Shown here piece after piece: positions 25,801 to 40,800 of a stretch of DNA of 64,000 nucleotides (its first letter is position 1; each line of letters opens with the position of its first letter). Where the stretch lies: positions 32,823,064 to 32,887,063 of the forward strand of contig CM054177.1 in assembly GCA_028829895.1 (NCBI GenBank), written 5' to 3'. Source of the stretch: Sinotaia quadrata. Its lineage: Eukaryota > Mollusca > Gastropoda > Architaenioglossa > Viviparidae. The position numbers and the translations under genes are program-made. The notes under the pieces were generated by a model, which did not search any database, was not told the origin of the DNA, and saw only the letters and a list, made by a program, of their open reading frames with translations.

Positions 25801-28800
25801 TTAAATAACTGATAATAGAAAGATTCGATTCTAATTTATACAAAGAAATAAATGCTTACCAAGGGACTCTTTGTGTTGTCCAAATTTTCTCACTGGAAAC
25901 AGAAATACACACCAAATGTGATAAGAATTAAATATTAACATGCAACCATGAATGTAAATATTCACCTCACTTGAAACTAAAATTCAAACATTGGATAGTT
26001 TAACAGAGGAACAGAAAATGCAATAAAATTTGTTTTGAGCCAAGAACTCAAAAAAATTATTATCTTTTTCAACAATAATGAATTGTATTAAATTCACTTT
26101 CATTAACAGTTAAGGGAGTAACTAATTAACTTTTATTAGCCTGCCCATCGGACAGGTATAATAAAAATTACAAGAATATTTAAATAATTAAATAATATAT
26201 TTTTATGTAAAATAACATATATAAATAGATGTCAGATAAAAAAAAATAGCTTTTAAGTCTGTATGCAGAAAGTCAATAGTTTGTAATACCTCTCACTGCT
26301 TGCTTACTTTTATAAAGCATGCCCATCTCTTTCAATGCTAGATAACATACATTAGTACTGACAAACATTATTTTATAGAATTGTTGTATATGAATGCTAG
26401 AAAACATACATTAGCACTGACAAACTGATCTTATTTTATATATTTTATATATTTTATATTGTTTCCCCATATTGCATTGGTTTGGTATTTTTCTATTAAA
26501 ACTTAACTGTTTATATGATATATTAATCTTCAGGGAAATTCTTTGATATTGCATACTTAATCACATAGGCAAATTTGAACAGATAGCACCAACCGACTGG
26601 TGTTTTGAAAACTATATACTTCATTACACATGTAAGCCCAAGTACATACTAATACATGATAATTAAGTCTTCAAATCTGCATACTTAAAAGTACAGGCAA
26701 GCTCAAGTAGACTGGCTGTGTCTTGAAGATATTTATTTTAATCATACAAGCAAGCTCATATATAAAAGATATAACCAATGTCTGACCATTTGTGTCTTGA
26801 AAACTGTTGTGTGCCTGGGTCAAGAAAGGCACTAGGAGAGAGATCATTTCAGGCTGCAGTGTCAAGACCATCTGCTTCAGCACATCTGTCCAACAAAATA
26901 AAAAAAAAAAAAACATTAATACGTAAGAACAGCAATTCAATTTAACATCCGTCCAACAAAATAAAATAAACATATTAATACTTAAGAACAACAATTCAAA
27001 AATATGTTCTAGATAAGCCTTTGTGCAATGAAGAGAAAAATCACCCAAATCGCTGGTCAGAAGAGAGTTAAGCTGTGTTAAGAATAAGTGCTCTTTGAAG
27101 TCATCATCACATATAAATTCACTATTTGAATTATACAAGAGGTGGGATGATAACTGGACCAAGTCTTGTGAAAATGCCTAAAATGGGTTCCTTAACTCAC
27201 AATTCATACTTACAAAGACAATTTAATAAACTTCTAGGGGGTTACTTTTAACTTGTATATTATTTTTACAGTTAAGAGAGACAAATTAATTAATGCCAAC
27301 TTGTATATCATATTTAGAGGTTCAGAGGGTCAACTTAATTAACACCAACTTGTGTATCATACTTAGAGGGACAAATTAATTAATGACAACTTGTATATAT
27401 ACTTAGAGGTCAGAGGGTCAAATGAATTAACACCAACTTGTATCATACTTAGAGGGACAAATTAATTAATGCCAAACTTGTATATCAAGCATACAGATCA
27501 TAGAGACAAATTAATGCCAACCTGTATATTATACTCAGAGTCAGAGGGACAAATTAATTAATGCCAACTTGTATATCAAGCATACAGATCATAGAGACAA
27601 ATTAATGCCAACCTGTATATTATACTTAGAGTCAGAGGGTCAAATTAATGAATGCCAACTTGTATATCAAACTTATAGATCATAGAGATAAATTAATGAA
27701 TGCTAACTTGTATATCATACTTAGAGGTCTGTGGGACAAATTAATTAAGGCCAACTTATATATAATACTTACAAGTCTGAGAGACAAATTAATTAATGAT
27801 GAAACTGGAGGTTACGCAAAAACATTAATTTCTTCTTAGAAACTTATTTGCTGGCACAAAACAGCAAAGTAAAATCTTCTATTTACAGAACAATTACCAA
27901 AGCAGATTTGTCGAACTTCAGTCGGGGTGTAGGAGTTAAGTAATGTGAGTAGTTTCTTGACCACTTCTGCTCTCTCTTTCCAATTCAGCAGCAAGGTTTT
28001 GATTTCATTCCATCCTTGAGCTGTATCCGTAAATATGACCACAAATAAAATCACTTTACATGTAAGACACTTTCTCTTTTAAGTATTTTAACCTAAATCT
28101 TTGAGAGACAAATTTGGTCAGAATTACACTTTTTAAATTTGGAACCAAATCAGAGATTACTTTGACCCTAAGATCAAATGTCAATGTGAAGTAACAGTGA
28201 GTAGTTGCTTTAAATAGCTTATTTCACAAACATGATGCAAACAACACATGAACAAGTATTAACAAGTCATTTATTTCCATAAGTTTGAACTAATATAAAA
28301 ATATAACATGTAGATGTGATAACAAACAACAAAACAATCCCAAAACGTTACATCCTGAGTGTAAGTGTTCTACCTTGACTCCAAGGAAATATTTATGTAA
28401 AAATGAACAAAACATCCTACCTTGACTCCAACGATATATTTAGTAAAAATAAACAAAGCATCCTACCTTGATTCCAAGGATATATTTATGTAAAAATGAA
28501 CAAAACATCCTACCTTGACTCCAAGGATATATGTATGTAAACATGAACAAAGTGTTCTATGTTAACTCCAAGGGCATATTTATGTAAAAATAAACAAAGT
28601 CTCCTACCTTGACTCCAAGGATATATTTATGTAAACATGAATAAAGTGTTCTATGTTAATTCCAAGGGCATATTTATGTAAAATTGAACAAAGTCTCCTA
28701 CCTTGACTCCAAGGATATATTTATGTAAACATGAACAAGTATCCATCCTATCTTAACTCCAAGGAATATTATATCAAACTGAAAAAAATGTCCTATCTCT

Positions 28801-31800
28801 ACAACAAGGAATATTATATCAAACTGAAAAAAATGTCCTACCTCTACAACAAGGAATATTATATCAAACTGAAAAAAATGTCCTACCTCTACAACAAGGA
28901 ATATTATATCAACATAACAAAATTTCCTAACCCTACAACAAGGAATATTATATCAGCATGAATTAATTATCCTACCTCTACTCAAAGAACATATGTCAAT
29001 ATGAACACAATATCCTACTTAACTCCAAGGATATATTTATGTAAAAATGAACAAAATGTCCTACCTTATCTTCAAGGACACATTTATGTAAACATGAACA
29101 AAGTGTTCTATGTTAACTGCAAGGACATGTTTATGTAAATATGAACAAAGTGTCCTGTTAACTGCAAGGACATATTTATGTAAAAGTGAACAAAATGCGT
29201 TCTATCATCTATGTTAACTGCAAGGACACATTTAAGTAAACATGAACAAAGTGTGTTTTGTGTTAACTGCAAGGACATATTTATGTAAAAATTATCCCCA
29301 AATCCTAAATTAAACTGCAATAACATATTTTTGTAAAGCAATGACAGGATATTGACTTTCTGTTACTTGACAAATACAATTCAGTTTTCTCAACAGTTGT
29401 GAGTTGCAGAAATAAATATGTTGATGTAAGAATTGTTATGTCCAGATGATGTGTACTTTCTGTTACTTGACAAATACAATTCAGTTTTCTCAACAGTTGT
29501 GAGTTGCAGAAATAAATATGTTGATGTAAGAATTGTTATGTCCAGATGATGTGTACTTTCTGTTACTTGACAAATACAATTCAGTTTTCTCAACAGTTGT
29601 GTGAGTTGCAGAAATAAATAATATGTTGATGTAAGAATTGTTATGTCCAGATGATGTGTACTTTCCTGATCAAATATTCTGGCATGCACATACACATACA
29701 CACCATTGTTTCCTAAAACTAGAAACATTGAAATCTCTGTCAAACATTCTGGTATGCACACACATACACACCATTATTTCCTAAAATGAGAAGCACTGAA
29801 ATCTCTGTAAAACATTCTGGTATGTTTGCACTCGTACATGCCATTACTTTCCTAAAATGACAAAACTGAAATCTCTGTACCCTTCTTATCCAGGGAGTCT
29901 CTGGCCACTTTTAGCACTTGTAGCAGTATAGTCAGAAGGTCAATAATGTCCCCTGTCACGTGACATGCAGTGGCCTCATGGTACATAACATGTAGTGTAA
30001 AGAAGGACTGAAAGGCAAGTCAAGACAATGCCATGCTTCATTTCAAATGGAAGAATCACATTTTACAATCAAAGTAAGAAAGTGAAATTGAAACAGTTTG
30101 AACATTTTACAACTAGCATGCTAAAAAATAACTGATATAAAAATATTAATCATGTTAAAGCCTTTAGTGCTAGGTTTTAAGAAAGTATTCACATTTTAAA
30201 CTCCATTTCCAGATATCTGAAAAAATGGAAACATAAATGCATTGTCCTCATGAAGGCTATTTAACTAAAAATGTTGAAACTTATACTTGTTTTTGTACTG
30301 TATATTGATAAAGCATTTTAATTTTAATGTTTAGCAATCATACTGTTTATATTTAGTATTTCCAAACATATTTTCCAAAATCATTAATAATTTAAAGTAC
30401 AAAGACAGACAGAACATTTTCTGCTGATTTCAATGGTACTAAAATCAATTTTGTAACTCAATTAGAACCAAAGATATGATTCTTTTCAATAACTAATTTT
30501 TCAAAAAATTTTATGCTAAAAAATGAAACTGCACAATTAGCTCACTTTAAAGGTCCACAAAATGAAGAAATGATAAACAATATAGTTCGGACTCTTTACA
30601 TAAGTAGTATCCAGCATACAAATATAGCTGATTTTTTTTTTTTAAAAGAGGCTTTGCAATGTTACTTTCCAATATACTGTCAGTCAAAATGAGCAATTTA
30701 TTCATTTTCAGGTTGGAAAAAGTTCTAACATTAACACAAAATTGATGAAACTGCTATAAACATTAACTGTAATAACTGTAATTGAGCTACAGAGATGGTT
30801 TTGGTACTATTGGATTCAGTTATGCACTCACCACAATAAAGAAATCTTTATATTTATACCATGCACTCAGACATTTGCCAATCATTCATCTAATTTAATG
30901 CTTTTTCAATTCAATGATTCTAGTCCAGTCTAGCTTGGAACCACCAGGAATGTTCTTATAGGCCAAATGCACACAATTACATGTTTTCCACAATAGCACA
31001 TTTCAAGGTGTAGTGCTTAACTTAAGTGAGTGAGCAATCTGCTGGTAGACTGTTATTCGACAATGTGCCTACACTGGTCACTGACAGAACTTCATAGTTG
31101 CAGTAAAAAATAGCCATTTATTACCCCTACATCATCTTTTATCAGCCAGTCTTTTCATCTACATGCTTATAAATAATATTTGTACCTTAGATAATGTTTT
31201 CTGTTCAAAAGATTCTAGCCCAGTCAACTTTAACTTCAAAGTGTGCCTAACTTAAGTGAGTGATGCAATATGTTGACAGTTCTTTGTTATTTTATTAACT
31301 GCTGGAACTTTCCACACTCTGCCTTCATTTAAACTGGCATAACTTCAAAGTCCCAGTAAAACATATAGTCCCTTTTCATCTCAGTTTCATCTTTCTTTGG
31401 CCAGTGGTAAAAGTCTTTTCGCCCAACAGTTTCCCCCATGAATGGACTACTGCTGTGTCTTCCCCTTTCACCTCCATGATTTGCCCTATATAGATGTCAA
31501 TTATCATCATGGGGGCTTGCTAAATATAGATTAAAAGACGGATTTATATTCTCTATGGTTAAGAAGTTTTCCACATAAATATTGTGTGACAGTGAATGTT
31601 TGTCTTTAATGTTGTGGAAGAGAGAAAATGTTTACAGCACCTTATCCACCAAATGAGAGAGACAAGTGGTGTCTTCTGGAGAATTGTTAATAACAAAACT
31701 TAAGATTCTCATCACTTGCAATTAGTTATGGATGATTATTAATAATAATAATCATAAACAATTACTATGTTGTGTCACATACTCAGTGTTTACACTGTGC

Positions 31801-34800
31801 CCTGCTAATGCAGTAATGGAAGAAAAAAAGGTGGTCATGTGACCACAAAATAAAAAGATTTAAAAACAAGTAACACATGATCTTAATAAACTAAATGCAT
31901 CATACTGAAAATAAATCTTTTCCATACTGAATGTTACAACACTTAAGCTATTGGCCCTCAAAAACGAATGCTAGTGCAGGCCCATATCTACTTCTGGCCC
32001 AGAAAATTCTTATTTATCAGTTAATAAAGTCCTTTAAACATACACAACCAAAACTGAAAATAACTGATTTAACTTACCAACTAACTTCTTCAAAAAGAAT
32101 GATGAACGAGACTGCAAAGTGGAAACTGGTTCAACTTCGCAGAGTGGAAAGCTAATCTCCTTGACAGAATCTGCCATTGTTGTTGACAGTCACCAGCGAT
32201 TTTGGTCACTGACCACAGTTCTTTCAATGCAATTCTTTATGCGTGCAGTTTTTTTTTTTTGTCTCAAACAAACTATAGATGAAGAATTTTCCTATATTCT
32301 GATAGCTTTTAAGGCTGCTATCTTATCTGAATCATCATGAACATAATTTAAGAAAATTTCAGTTTAACTTTATTGCACTTTATCTTGAAATTACAGCATA
32401 TTATTTAGTATGGAAATGAACCTTGTACTCTCCCTTTCATGACAACAGTTATTATTTTCAGATTACTGACAAACTGAGAAAGAGTGCAGGTGATAAGCAT
32501 TACCACTAGCCATAAGTAATGGCAGCTTGATCGAAAGTCATTGAGTTGGTAACTTCTGGAAAACTTTTTATTACTTTTTTACAATTATTTATTTAAATAA
32601 AAAACATAGAAAGACAGAACAGAGAACAAACTTTTTGTTTCATGTGCTTTTATTATACAAAGCTTTAATATACAGAGGGAACATGAGTGTTGAAAATGTA
32701 GAAAAACTGATTAAACAAGTCACGATCAACCAATCAGTGCATGTTTGGAGTACCTACTTAATTTTTACTTATATCTTAGAAACTTAAAATCTGGAAATGA
32801 AAATCCAAGGAAATTACCTCAGATAGTGTTTGCAGCCCATTCTGATAAATTAATAGCTGCCGTTCTTCTGATCCATCAACCAGAATCTTAAAAGCACTAG
32901 ACATAAAATTCAGAAGTAAGCATTACTGACATTTAGAATACTATTATATAAGGATTTGATTTGAAAATTGAATGGCACTATTTAAGTGAAATCAATACTC
33001 TTACACATTACACTAAAATCTTGCACAAACTCTAACAAAGCAAAGCCATTAGGTTTTAGACCAAAAAAAAAATACATCATTACTTGTGGCCCCATTAAAT
33101 TAGAGAAAAAATACATAATCACTTGTTGCCTCATTAAATTAAGAGACAAAAATAAATCACTTGTGGTCCCATTTAAATTAGACACACCAAAAACATACAT
33201 CACCATCTTTTGTGGCCCCTTTAAATTAGAGATAAAAAAATATGTGCCAACTCTAGGTGGCCACATTAAATAAGGGACAACACCTCCATCCCCCACATCC
33301 TCACTTGTGGAGACCCCACTAAATTAGAGACCAAAAGAAAAATCATCACTTTTTGAAGCCCTATGAAGTAAGACACACAAAAAATACATCATCATTTGTT
33401 GTGGTCCTGTGAATGACTTACCAATGAACTAAATAATGGGGTCTATTAAACTAGAGAGAAAAATAATGTCATCATATGCCGTGACCCTGTGAAAGACAAC
33501 AATGCTAAGAAGGTTTGAAATTAACTAAATACTTTCACACATTGCACTAAGATCTTCCACAAGCTATATCAAAGTGGAAGTCCTTAAAATACCAAAAAGA
33601 ACATGCCATTACATGATGTGGCCCTATGAAAGACACTCACGCAATGAGGGTCTGCCAATGTGTCCGAGCTTCTAGATCATGAATGTACATGCAAATTGTG
33701 GCACGTCGAAAGGTGTTAACCGCCCGAAGTTCTTCCTCTGTACTGTTAGGATAACGAGCAGCCATCAGTCGCATCATCTTGTACAATTCTTCCACTGCCT
33801 ATTCATGCAAAACAAATAAATTACATAAAAATAGTAAATGGTAAGCAAAAAATTACTTTTTATAGTAGTAAAATGATTTCTCCTGAATACTTATAAAGTA
33901 TTCATAACAATAAGAGGTCATTCTTACTGTATCCTAGTTGACAGTCTACCATACAAATGGTCCCAGTATTCATAACAATAAGAGGTCATTCTTACTGTAT
34001 CCTAGTTGACAGTCTACCACACAAGTGGTCCCAGTATTCATAACAATAAGAGGTCATTCTTACTGTATCCTAGCTGACAGTCTACCATACCAAGATGCCA
34101 TGCAGGAGACAGATGAAGAGCTGAGAACAGTAGTCTCCTTGATTAATGTAGCAACTTCAGATTTCTTTCTTGCATATTCCCACTCTCTAGAAGGGAGGGA
34201 GGGCAGGCCATTCACTGATCAGGAATACTTACTTTATAAATAAAAATAATTATCTTTGTCCAGTCACAAATCTTCCAAATCCACAACAACAGAAAATTAA
34301 TAGCTGTAACATTCAGTATGACGAGCCTTGAGACAAATATTTCTCTCTAGAGACCAGAAAAGAAGACAACTTTTAGACAAAGGGCTTGGATTTGGTATCT
34401 CTGATGTAGATAGGCAGCAAAAGAAGAACTGTTTTTTAAAAATCAATTCTGAATGATTATTTATTAATCCATCTAAAGCTTCCACAGAGTATTTAATCAC
34501 AATAATTGTAGCACATTTATGTGATAGTTAACTAATTTTAGACCTTATGCCTAGAAAGATGAGAAATTCTGATTGTCATCTTCTTTAGCTTGTCTATAAT
34601 GGGGTTCAGTTAGGTTGGCAATCACATGGAATTAATCAAAATTTTGAATCTATATCCTCTATGTTCAAACTTATGCCTGACCCAATGACTCTATGGAGCA
34701 GGTAAGTGCTACCCCACCCCCACAAGGACATGGATAAAAACTCAGGTATGAGTTGGAAGGCTGTGCACCAACCTCTGACCACTTTCACCTCAGTATGACC

Positions 34801-37800
34801 ATGGCTAAAAGTTAAAGATCTTTCAGGCTTAGCTGACTTCATTCATGTACCTCATTTATCAACTAAATTTACCTCTATGATCCTTGGACAATATCAGTGA
34901 CCTTCATGGGGACTGAGAGGAAGGATGGTGACTTGCTTCAAAATTATGGCTTTGCAGACTGGAATAATTTTTTTGAGATAGCAGCTGCCATCCTAACCCA
35001 TCATTTTGAGCCCCTAGCTAATTTGAAACCACTTTTTATGATCATTGTATGGATGCAGAGTGCACAGACAATTACAGAAACTATAATCAATATTCCTAGA
35101 CAGCCCTAAATGCCAAGAGTAGCCAACATATTCTGAATGCATTTTGAGTGCTTACCTATGATTTGTATTTCAGATCAAATATGTAAACATGCCTGCACAG
35201 GAGTAGCTAAGGTACTCTGAATACTTACCTATGATTTGTATTCTAGATCAAATATGTAAACATGCCTGCACAGGAGTAGCTAAGGTACTCTGAATACTTA
35301 CCTATGATTTGTATTTCAGATCAAATATGTAAACATGCCTGAACAGGAGTAGCTAGGGTACTCTGAATACTTACCTATGATTTGTATTCCAGATCAAATA
35401 TGTAAACATGTGTGCACAGGAATTGCCAATGACTGTGAATAGTATCAGGGTGAAAAGGTGAAAGGTATAAAAGTTATCAACAATTACAAAATTTACATGG
35501 CTAACTGCTTGTACAATAGTATACCAAATGCAATAAACTTTACATGACATACCCAAATCCACCATTTTTCTGACAGAGTAAAAGTCTTGAGTGTCAATCA
35601 ACACCAAATAAGAAAGAAAAAATACATTTCACCTTGGCAATGGGCAAAGTCTAAAATAAAATGTGAAAGAAAAAACGTCTGACATTAAAACAATTCCTTG
35701 AAAACTGCAGAAAAAATTTGAGGTTGGTATATTATATATAAGGTGGTTACAAATGTCTACTCTCCAAATTTCCCACTTTGTATTTGTTGGTCTTCCAGAA
35801 CATGAGAGTAAGGATGACCCCTTACTTTGGATACTTGGAAATGTATGATGAAAACAACTTCTAAATACACTATTAACATAGCAGTTGCAATAACTAGGCA
35901 AAAACAAATGATCCTAAATTTAAAATAAATAAATCATAAAGTTTCATTGCAAAGCTGAATGGCTTGTGTTGTTAAGTCATTCAAAATGACAGTAAATAAC
36001 AACAGACTTATAAAACTACAAAGAAAATATATAGCAGTATTGTAATAGAGAGTGAAATTGTTGATGAATTTAAAAGAGTAATGAAAAATAATCAAGAAAA
36101 ACATTACATTAATAAAATGATAATATTTTCTACAGACATTACCATCATAAACTGATAATTTAATCATGCTGTTGTAACATTCTCTCCTAGTCCACCTATG
36201 TGCATAATGAATTAAGTGTAATATGGGGATAATTTTATTAGAAAGATGACTTTTCTTTCTAAAAAAAAAAATGAATACAATAGTGACTAGTCTTCTATGT
36301 GTAGAAAAAATTTACAAAGACACTCACAGCTGTATACTGTGAAGGATAGGGGGTGATGTTTTTGAAAGCCCACTGTATGTTCTGATGCTGTGCAAGTTGT
36401 CGGGTGAAAGGCTGCGAATGCTGACAGCAGATTCTTAGAATCCCATAGTAGGATGGCAGCATGCAACGGTTGAACATCATGATGTCTTGATCTTCATGAT
36501 CAGCCCTTAAAACAATCCAAGAGAGGAATGATATATATATATATATATTTATCTAAGTTATTTGTAGTTCTTTTTTCAAAGAGAAGTTAAGCAAACATGA
36601 TCAACTTATTATTATCTCACTAGTATAGGACAAAAAGAGGACTGTCTCAAACATTTCCACTCTTTTGTCTGCTCTTTGTAATGGACATGTGTTCCAAGTT
36701 TTGAACTGTATATTATTGCATTTTTATTTATATTGTAAAGTGCTAAACTTTTATAAACTTTTATTTAAGAGTTATAAAAAATCTTATATCTATATATGTG
36801 AATGATGAGTTATTACCATAATAATCTGAAAGCATATATTCATTTAAATATTTTAATTTAATGTCCCTTTCTGGTTAATTTTATCCTCATACTATTTGAA
36901 CAGTGAGAGAAAAATTTAAAATAGAATATGTGAGAAGAAAATTGAGATGTGAAAGATAGTTGACAGAGAAGAAACGGGAGAGATGAAATAGACATAAAGA
37001 AAAGTGGGATGAGTGAAGAGAGAAAAGATAGAGACGCTAGAGAAAAAAGATTTAAGTGAAAGGGGAGAGTAGGGTATGTGTACATGTATGTGTAGAAATG
37101 AGTGGAAGAACTGAATAGTTTGCTGCTTTAGGTTATGACCCTGGTAAACATAAAGCAACTAATTATAAATACTTACAAAAAATATTCACAAAAGTTATGA
37201 CCCTGACAAGGGTGATAAACATAAAGCAACTAATTATAAATATTTAGAATGAAGACTCTAAAACATGACCATCTAATAACAAAAATAAGTGAAAGAGAGA
37301 GCAGAGAAAAGAGTGAAAAATACAGACAGTGAAAAGTGGCAAAAGAAAACATACATAAGAAGAAAAATGTCAAACTCCAGAAGAAATGAAAAAAGAAACA
37401 AGAAAAAAGAATGAAAGCAGAGGTTACAGTTATAAAAACATTTAAGTCCATTTCTTAGCAGCAATCATATTTAGCAAAATAGTTAAATCCATTTCTTAGC
37501 ATAAATCACATTTAGCAAAATAGTTAAATCCATTTCTTAGCAGCAATCACATTTAGTAAAATATTTAAGTCCATTTCTTAGCAGCAATCACATTTAGTAA
37601 AATATTTAAGTCCATTTCTTAGCAGCAATCACATTTAGTAAAATATTTAAGTCCATTTCTTAGCAACAATCACATTTAGCAAAATAGATAAGTCTATTTT
37701 TTAGCAGCAAGAGTAGAATAGTTTTTGAAATGACAGTGCATGGCTATATATATTAAAAACAAGCATTAAATTTCACATCTTTTAATACAGAGAATGAGAT

Positions 37801-40800
37801 GAGATATGATCATAAAAGACAGTAGGCATAGTTCTTAATGATGCACATAAAATATTTACTACATTTGTAAAGCAATGAACACATTTAAAAACTAAAATAA
37901 TATTTTTTTATTTGTCAAGAATCTTCCTGTTTTAACAAAACACCATTCCATTTTTTGTACTAACACAAACTTAAACTTTACACTACCTTGATGTGGGTTC
38001 AATTTATTCTGAAATGCTGATTAATTTTCTTTCTCACATGTACAGTTTCAGGTATTCATATTCAATCATTATTCAAAACAAAAAATGAGAGCCAACTAAT
38101 GGTGACTTACAGAATGTAGTTAAATGCAATGTTTTTGCATACATGTGGATTGGTGACAATGAGCTTGACATTCTCAGGGCAGTCCATACACACATTGTAC
38201 CAGAACATCAGCAATGCCTGCAATTCAGTATTAAACAGACAAGATCATCAAAAATCTCACTATCACAACATTAAATTTATGTCTGAAATTCAGGATCACA
38301 CAGACAAAGTCATTAAAAGTCTCACCACCACAACATCAACTATATGCTTGCAATTCAGAATCACACAGACATGGTCATTAAAAGTCTCACCACCACATCA
38401 ACTATATGCTTGCAATTCAGAATCACACAGACATGGTCATCAATAGTCTTATTACCAAGAACAAGATAACAAGGAATTTTTCTCTGAAAAATATATTTCT
38501 GAATACTTAACAGATAAACATACTATAGATGAAATCCACATAAACATTTAAAAAAAACATGATAAAAAGGAAATTTTCAACATTAAACAAATTTTCCTGA
38601 ATACTTTCTAGATGAACATAGAGATAACCCTGCCAATCTTTGTAACTTGATTGAGTTACCTCGTTCCATCTATTCATTCAATTTTGAAAATGATAGTACA
38701 ATAAATATATATAATTTTTATTCTTTTAGTGTAAATAAAATGGACTTAACAATCACTTTTTTGCTCTTTGTTTGAAATAATGTAGAAGTAGTAACATATT
38801 AAACAAAATTAAAAAATCAACCTTTAGCTAGGTAAATTCTTATTAAACTTAACAGCATTTTCCTTAGCCACTTTTATCAATGACTTGTAAATTATTCATA
38901 CTTTAGAGTATTTAAAGTCTTCTAAACATTATTCATACTTTAGAGTATTTAAAGTCTTCTAATCATTATTCATACTTTAGAGTATTTAAAGTTTTCTAAA
39001 CATTATTCATACTTTAGAGTAGGGGTGGGCAAACTACGGCCCCCGGGCCGCATGCGGCCCGCGGACTGATATTATGCGGCCCTTATGACGGCAATTAGAA
39101 ATTTAACAAAGGGCCTTTGTGAAACCGTTAGCGCAGTCACGCTTGACGGACAAAATCGTCACTAATTGATTTGGGCTAACATTTAACTACTCGCACGTTG
39201 TACTGACGAAAGAAAGGACCATACCGTGTCAAACTGTTAGCAGTCACACTTGATGGACAGTCAAGGGCGAGAGCACTCTGGTCAGTTCTCTAATTGCAAT
39301 CAAGGAAGTCTGCTACAATCACTTTCTGGCTAGAGATAGAGAGGGGAAGGGGAAAACCCATCAAGGACGAATAGGATGCGTAATATTGAGGTGGACAAAT
39401 GTAAAAAGGAACCAGTGTGGTAACTGCTGTCAAGGAGATTAGGACATTGTGTTGAAGCAAACAAATGTAAACAGGTCTAGATGGACAGTCCCTACCCACC
39501 AAAACCCGAGCCCATAAATACTCCGTCATATCCCATGGCAAGGCACTGCGATAATACTCATTGTACGAGATTTCTGGTCCAGCTTGAAAGGCAGTCGTCA
39601 ATGCGCTTTGGTAAGCTGTCTATTCGATCTAGACTTAGAAATAAATTGTGTTAAACTATTATTCACATGTTTGGTTAGAATTATTCGATTGAGATATATT
39701 AGAATTATATTGACTTATGATATGTATAAATACTGTATCAATGAATGAAGGATGTATGGGGCTGATCAATTCTTTTGCAGACATGTTGTAAGATGAATGA
39801 TTGATGAGAAAGCAAAAAAAGATAGAAGAGTTAAGAATTGTTCTAAGCGCTATGCTCTGTGTTTTGCAGCGAGTAGCGAGCGTGCCTTTCTTCATTAACC
39901 GTTGTGTCCTGCTTGGAACGACCAACTCCAAAGTCCACAGGGCCGACTATGGAACTCTAAGACTTAAGTTGGAGACTGATTCAACTCTTGGGGTCCAACC
40001 TCCAGACTTCGCCAGTCATCTTATTAACTGTAAATTAACATTGTCTGTCTTTACCCTCACTGTGTGATCAAAAGTTTTCAAAGTTTTTTGCTGTTATAAA
40101 TTATTTTCACATTTACAATGTTCAAATTAATTTATTTGTTGTAGTAGTCTTGATAAATTTCTGAAATTTATTCTGAGTTTACTCCTTGTTTTCCGAATAT
40201 TTTATTTTCACACAGCCGGAAGTAGGTTTTGTTTCATTTCCTTTTAAAGTTTGTAATTTGTAAAATTCTAACAAATTTTATTAAAACAATGAGTGTCACT
40301 AAAAAACGTAAGATTGAAGATGAATGCCGTGTTTTTAATGATGAATGGACAACTAAGTACTGTTTTATAAAAGTTGGTAGCAAATCAGTTTGCTTGTTGT
40401 GTCATGAGTCAGTGGCTGTCTTCAAGGAGTACAATTTAAAAAGACACTACCAAACAAAACATTCCGATTTCGGATACAATTTAACAACCGAAGAGAGGAA
40501 AAGGAAATGCCTGGAGCTGGTGAAAAATTTGGAGAAACAGCAAACTGTTTTCACTAAACAGTCTTCAATTCAAGATGCTGCAACAGAAGCTAGTCTGGTG
40601 CTGTCACACAGAATTGTAAAACACAACAAGCCATTTTCTGATAGCGAGTTCATCAAGGAATGTTTGCTAGATGCAGCAAACATTATGTGTCCAGAACAAA
40701 AAAACAAATTTGACAACATTACTTTATCAAGGAGAACTGTGGTCAGACGTGTTGACAAGATAAGTAACAATTTGATGCATAAACTTCAAGATGCAAGTAA

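Noticed and set aside
26982..27177. Open frame on the - strand with plausible splice sites (reads SSHLLYNSNSEFICDDDF)
   Set aside because: Including it would need a poor acceptor, and human USP34 joins the flanking blocks directly (CIDVLK). Exon 19 to exon 20 gives CFDVLK in perfect phase, so this is intron.
28731..29761. Short repetitive open frames (YNKEYYIKLKKMS type and others)
   Set aside because: Generated by minisatellites in USP34 introns 18 and 19.
40229..40288. Upstream in-frame ATG for the transposase (20 extra residues)
   Set aside because: The extra residues are hydrophobic and unlike related transposases, which begin close to the KKRKI segment before the BED finger.
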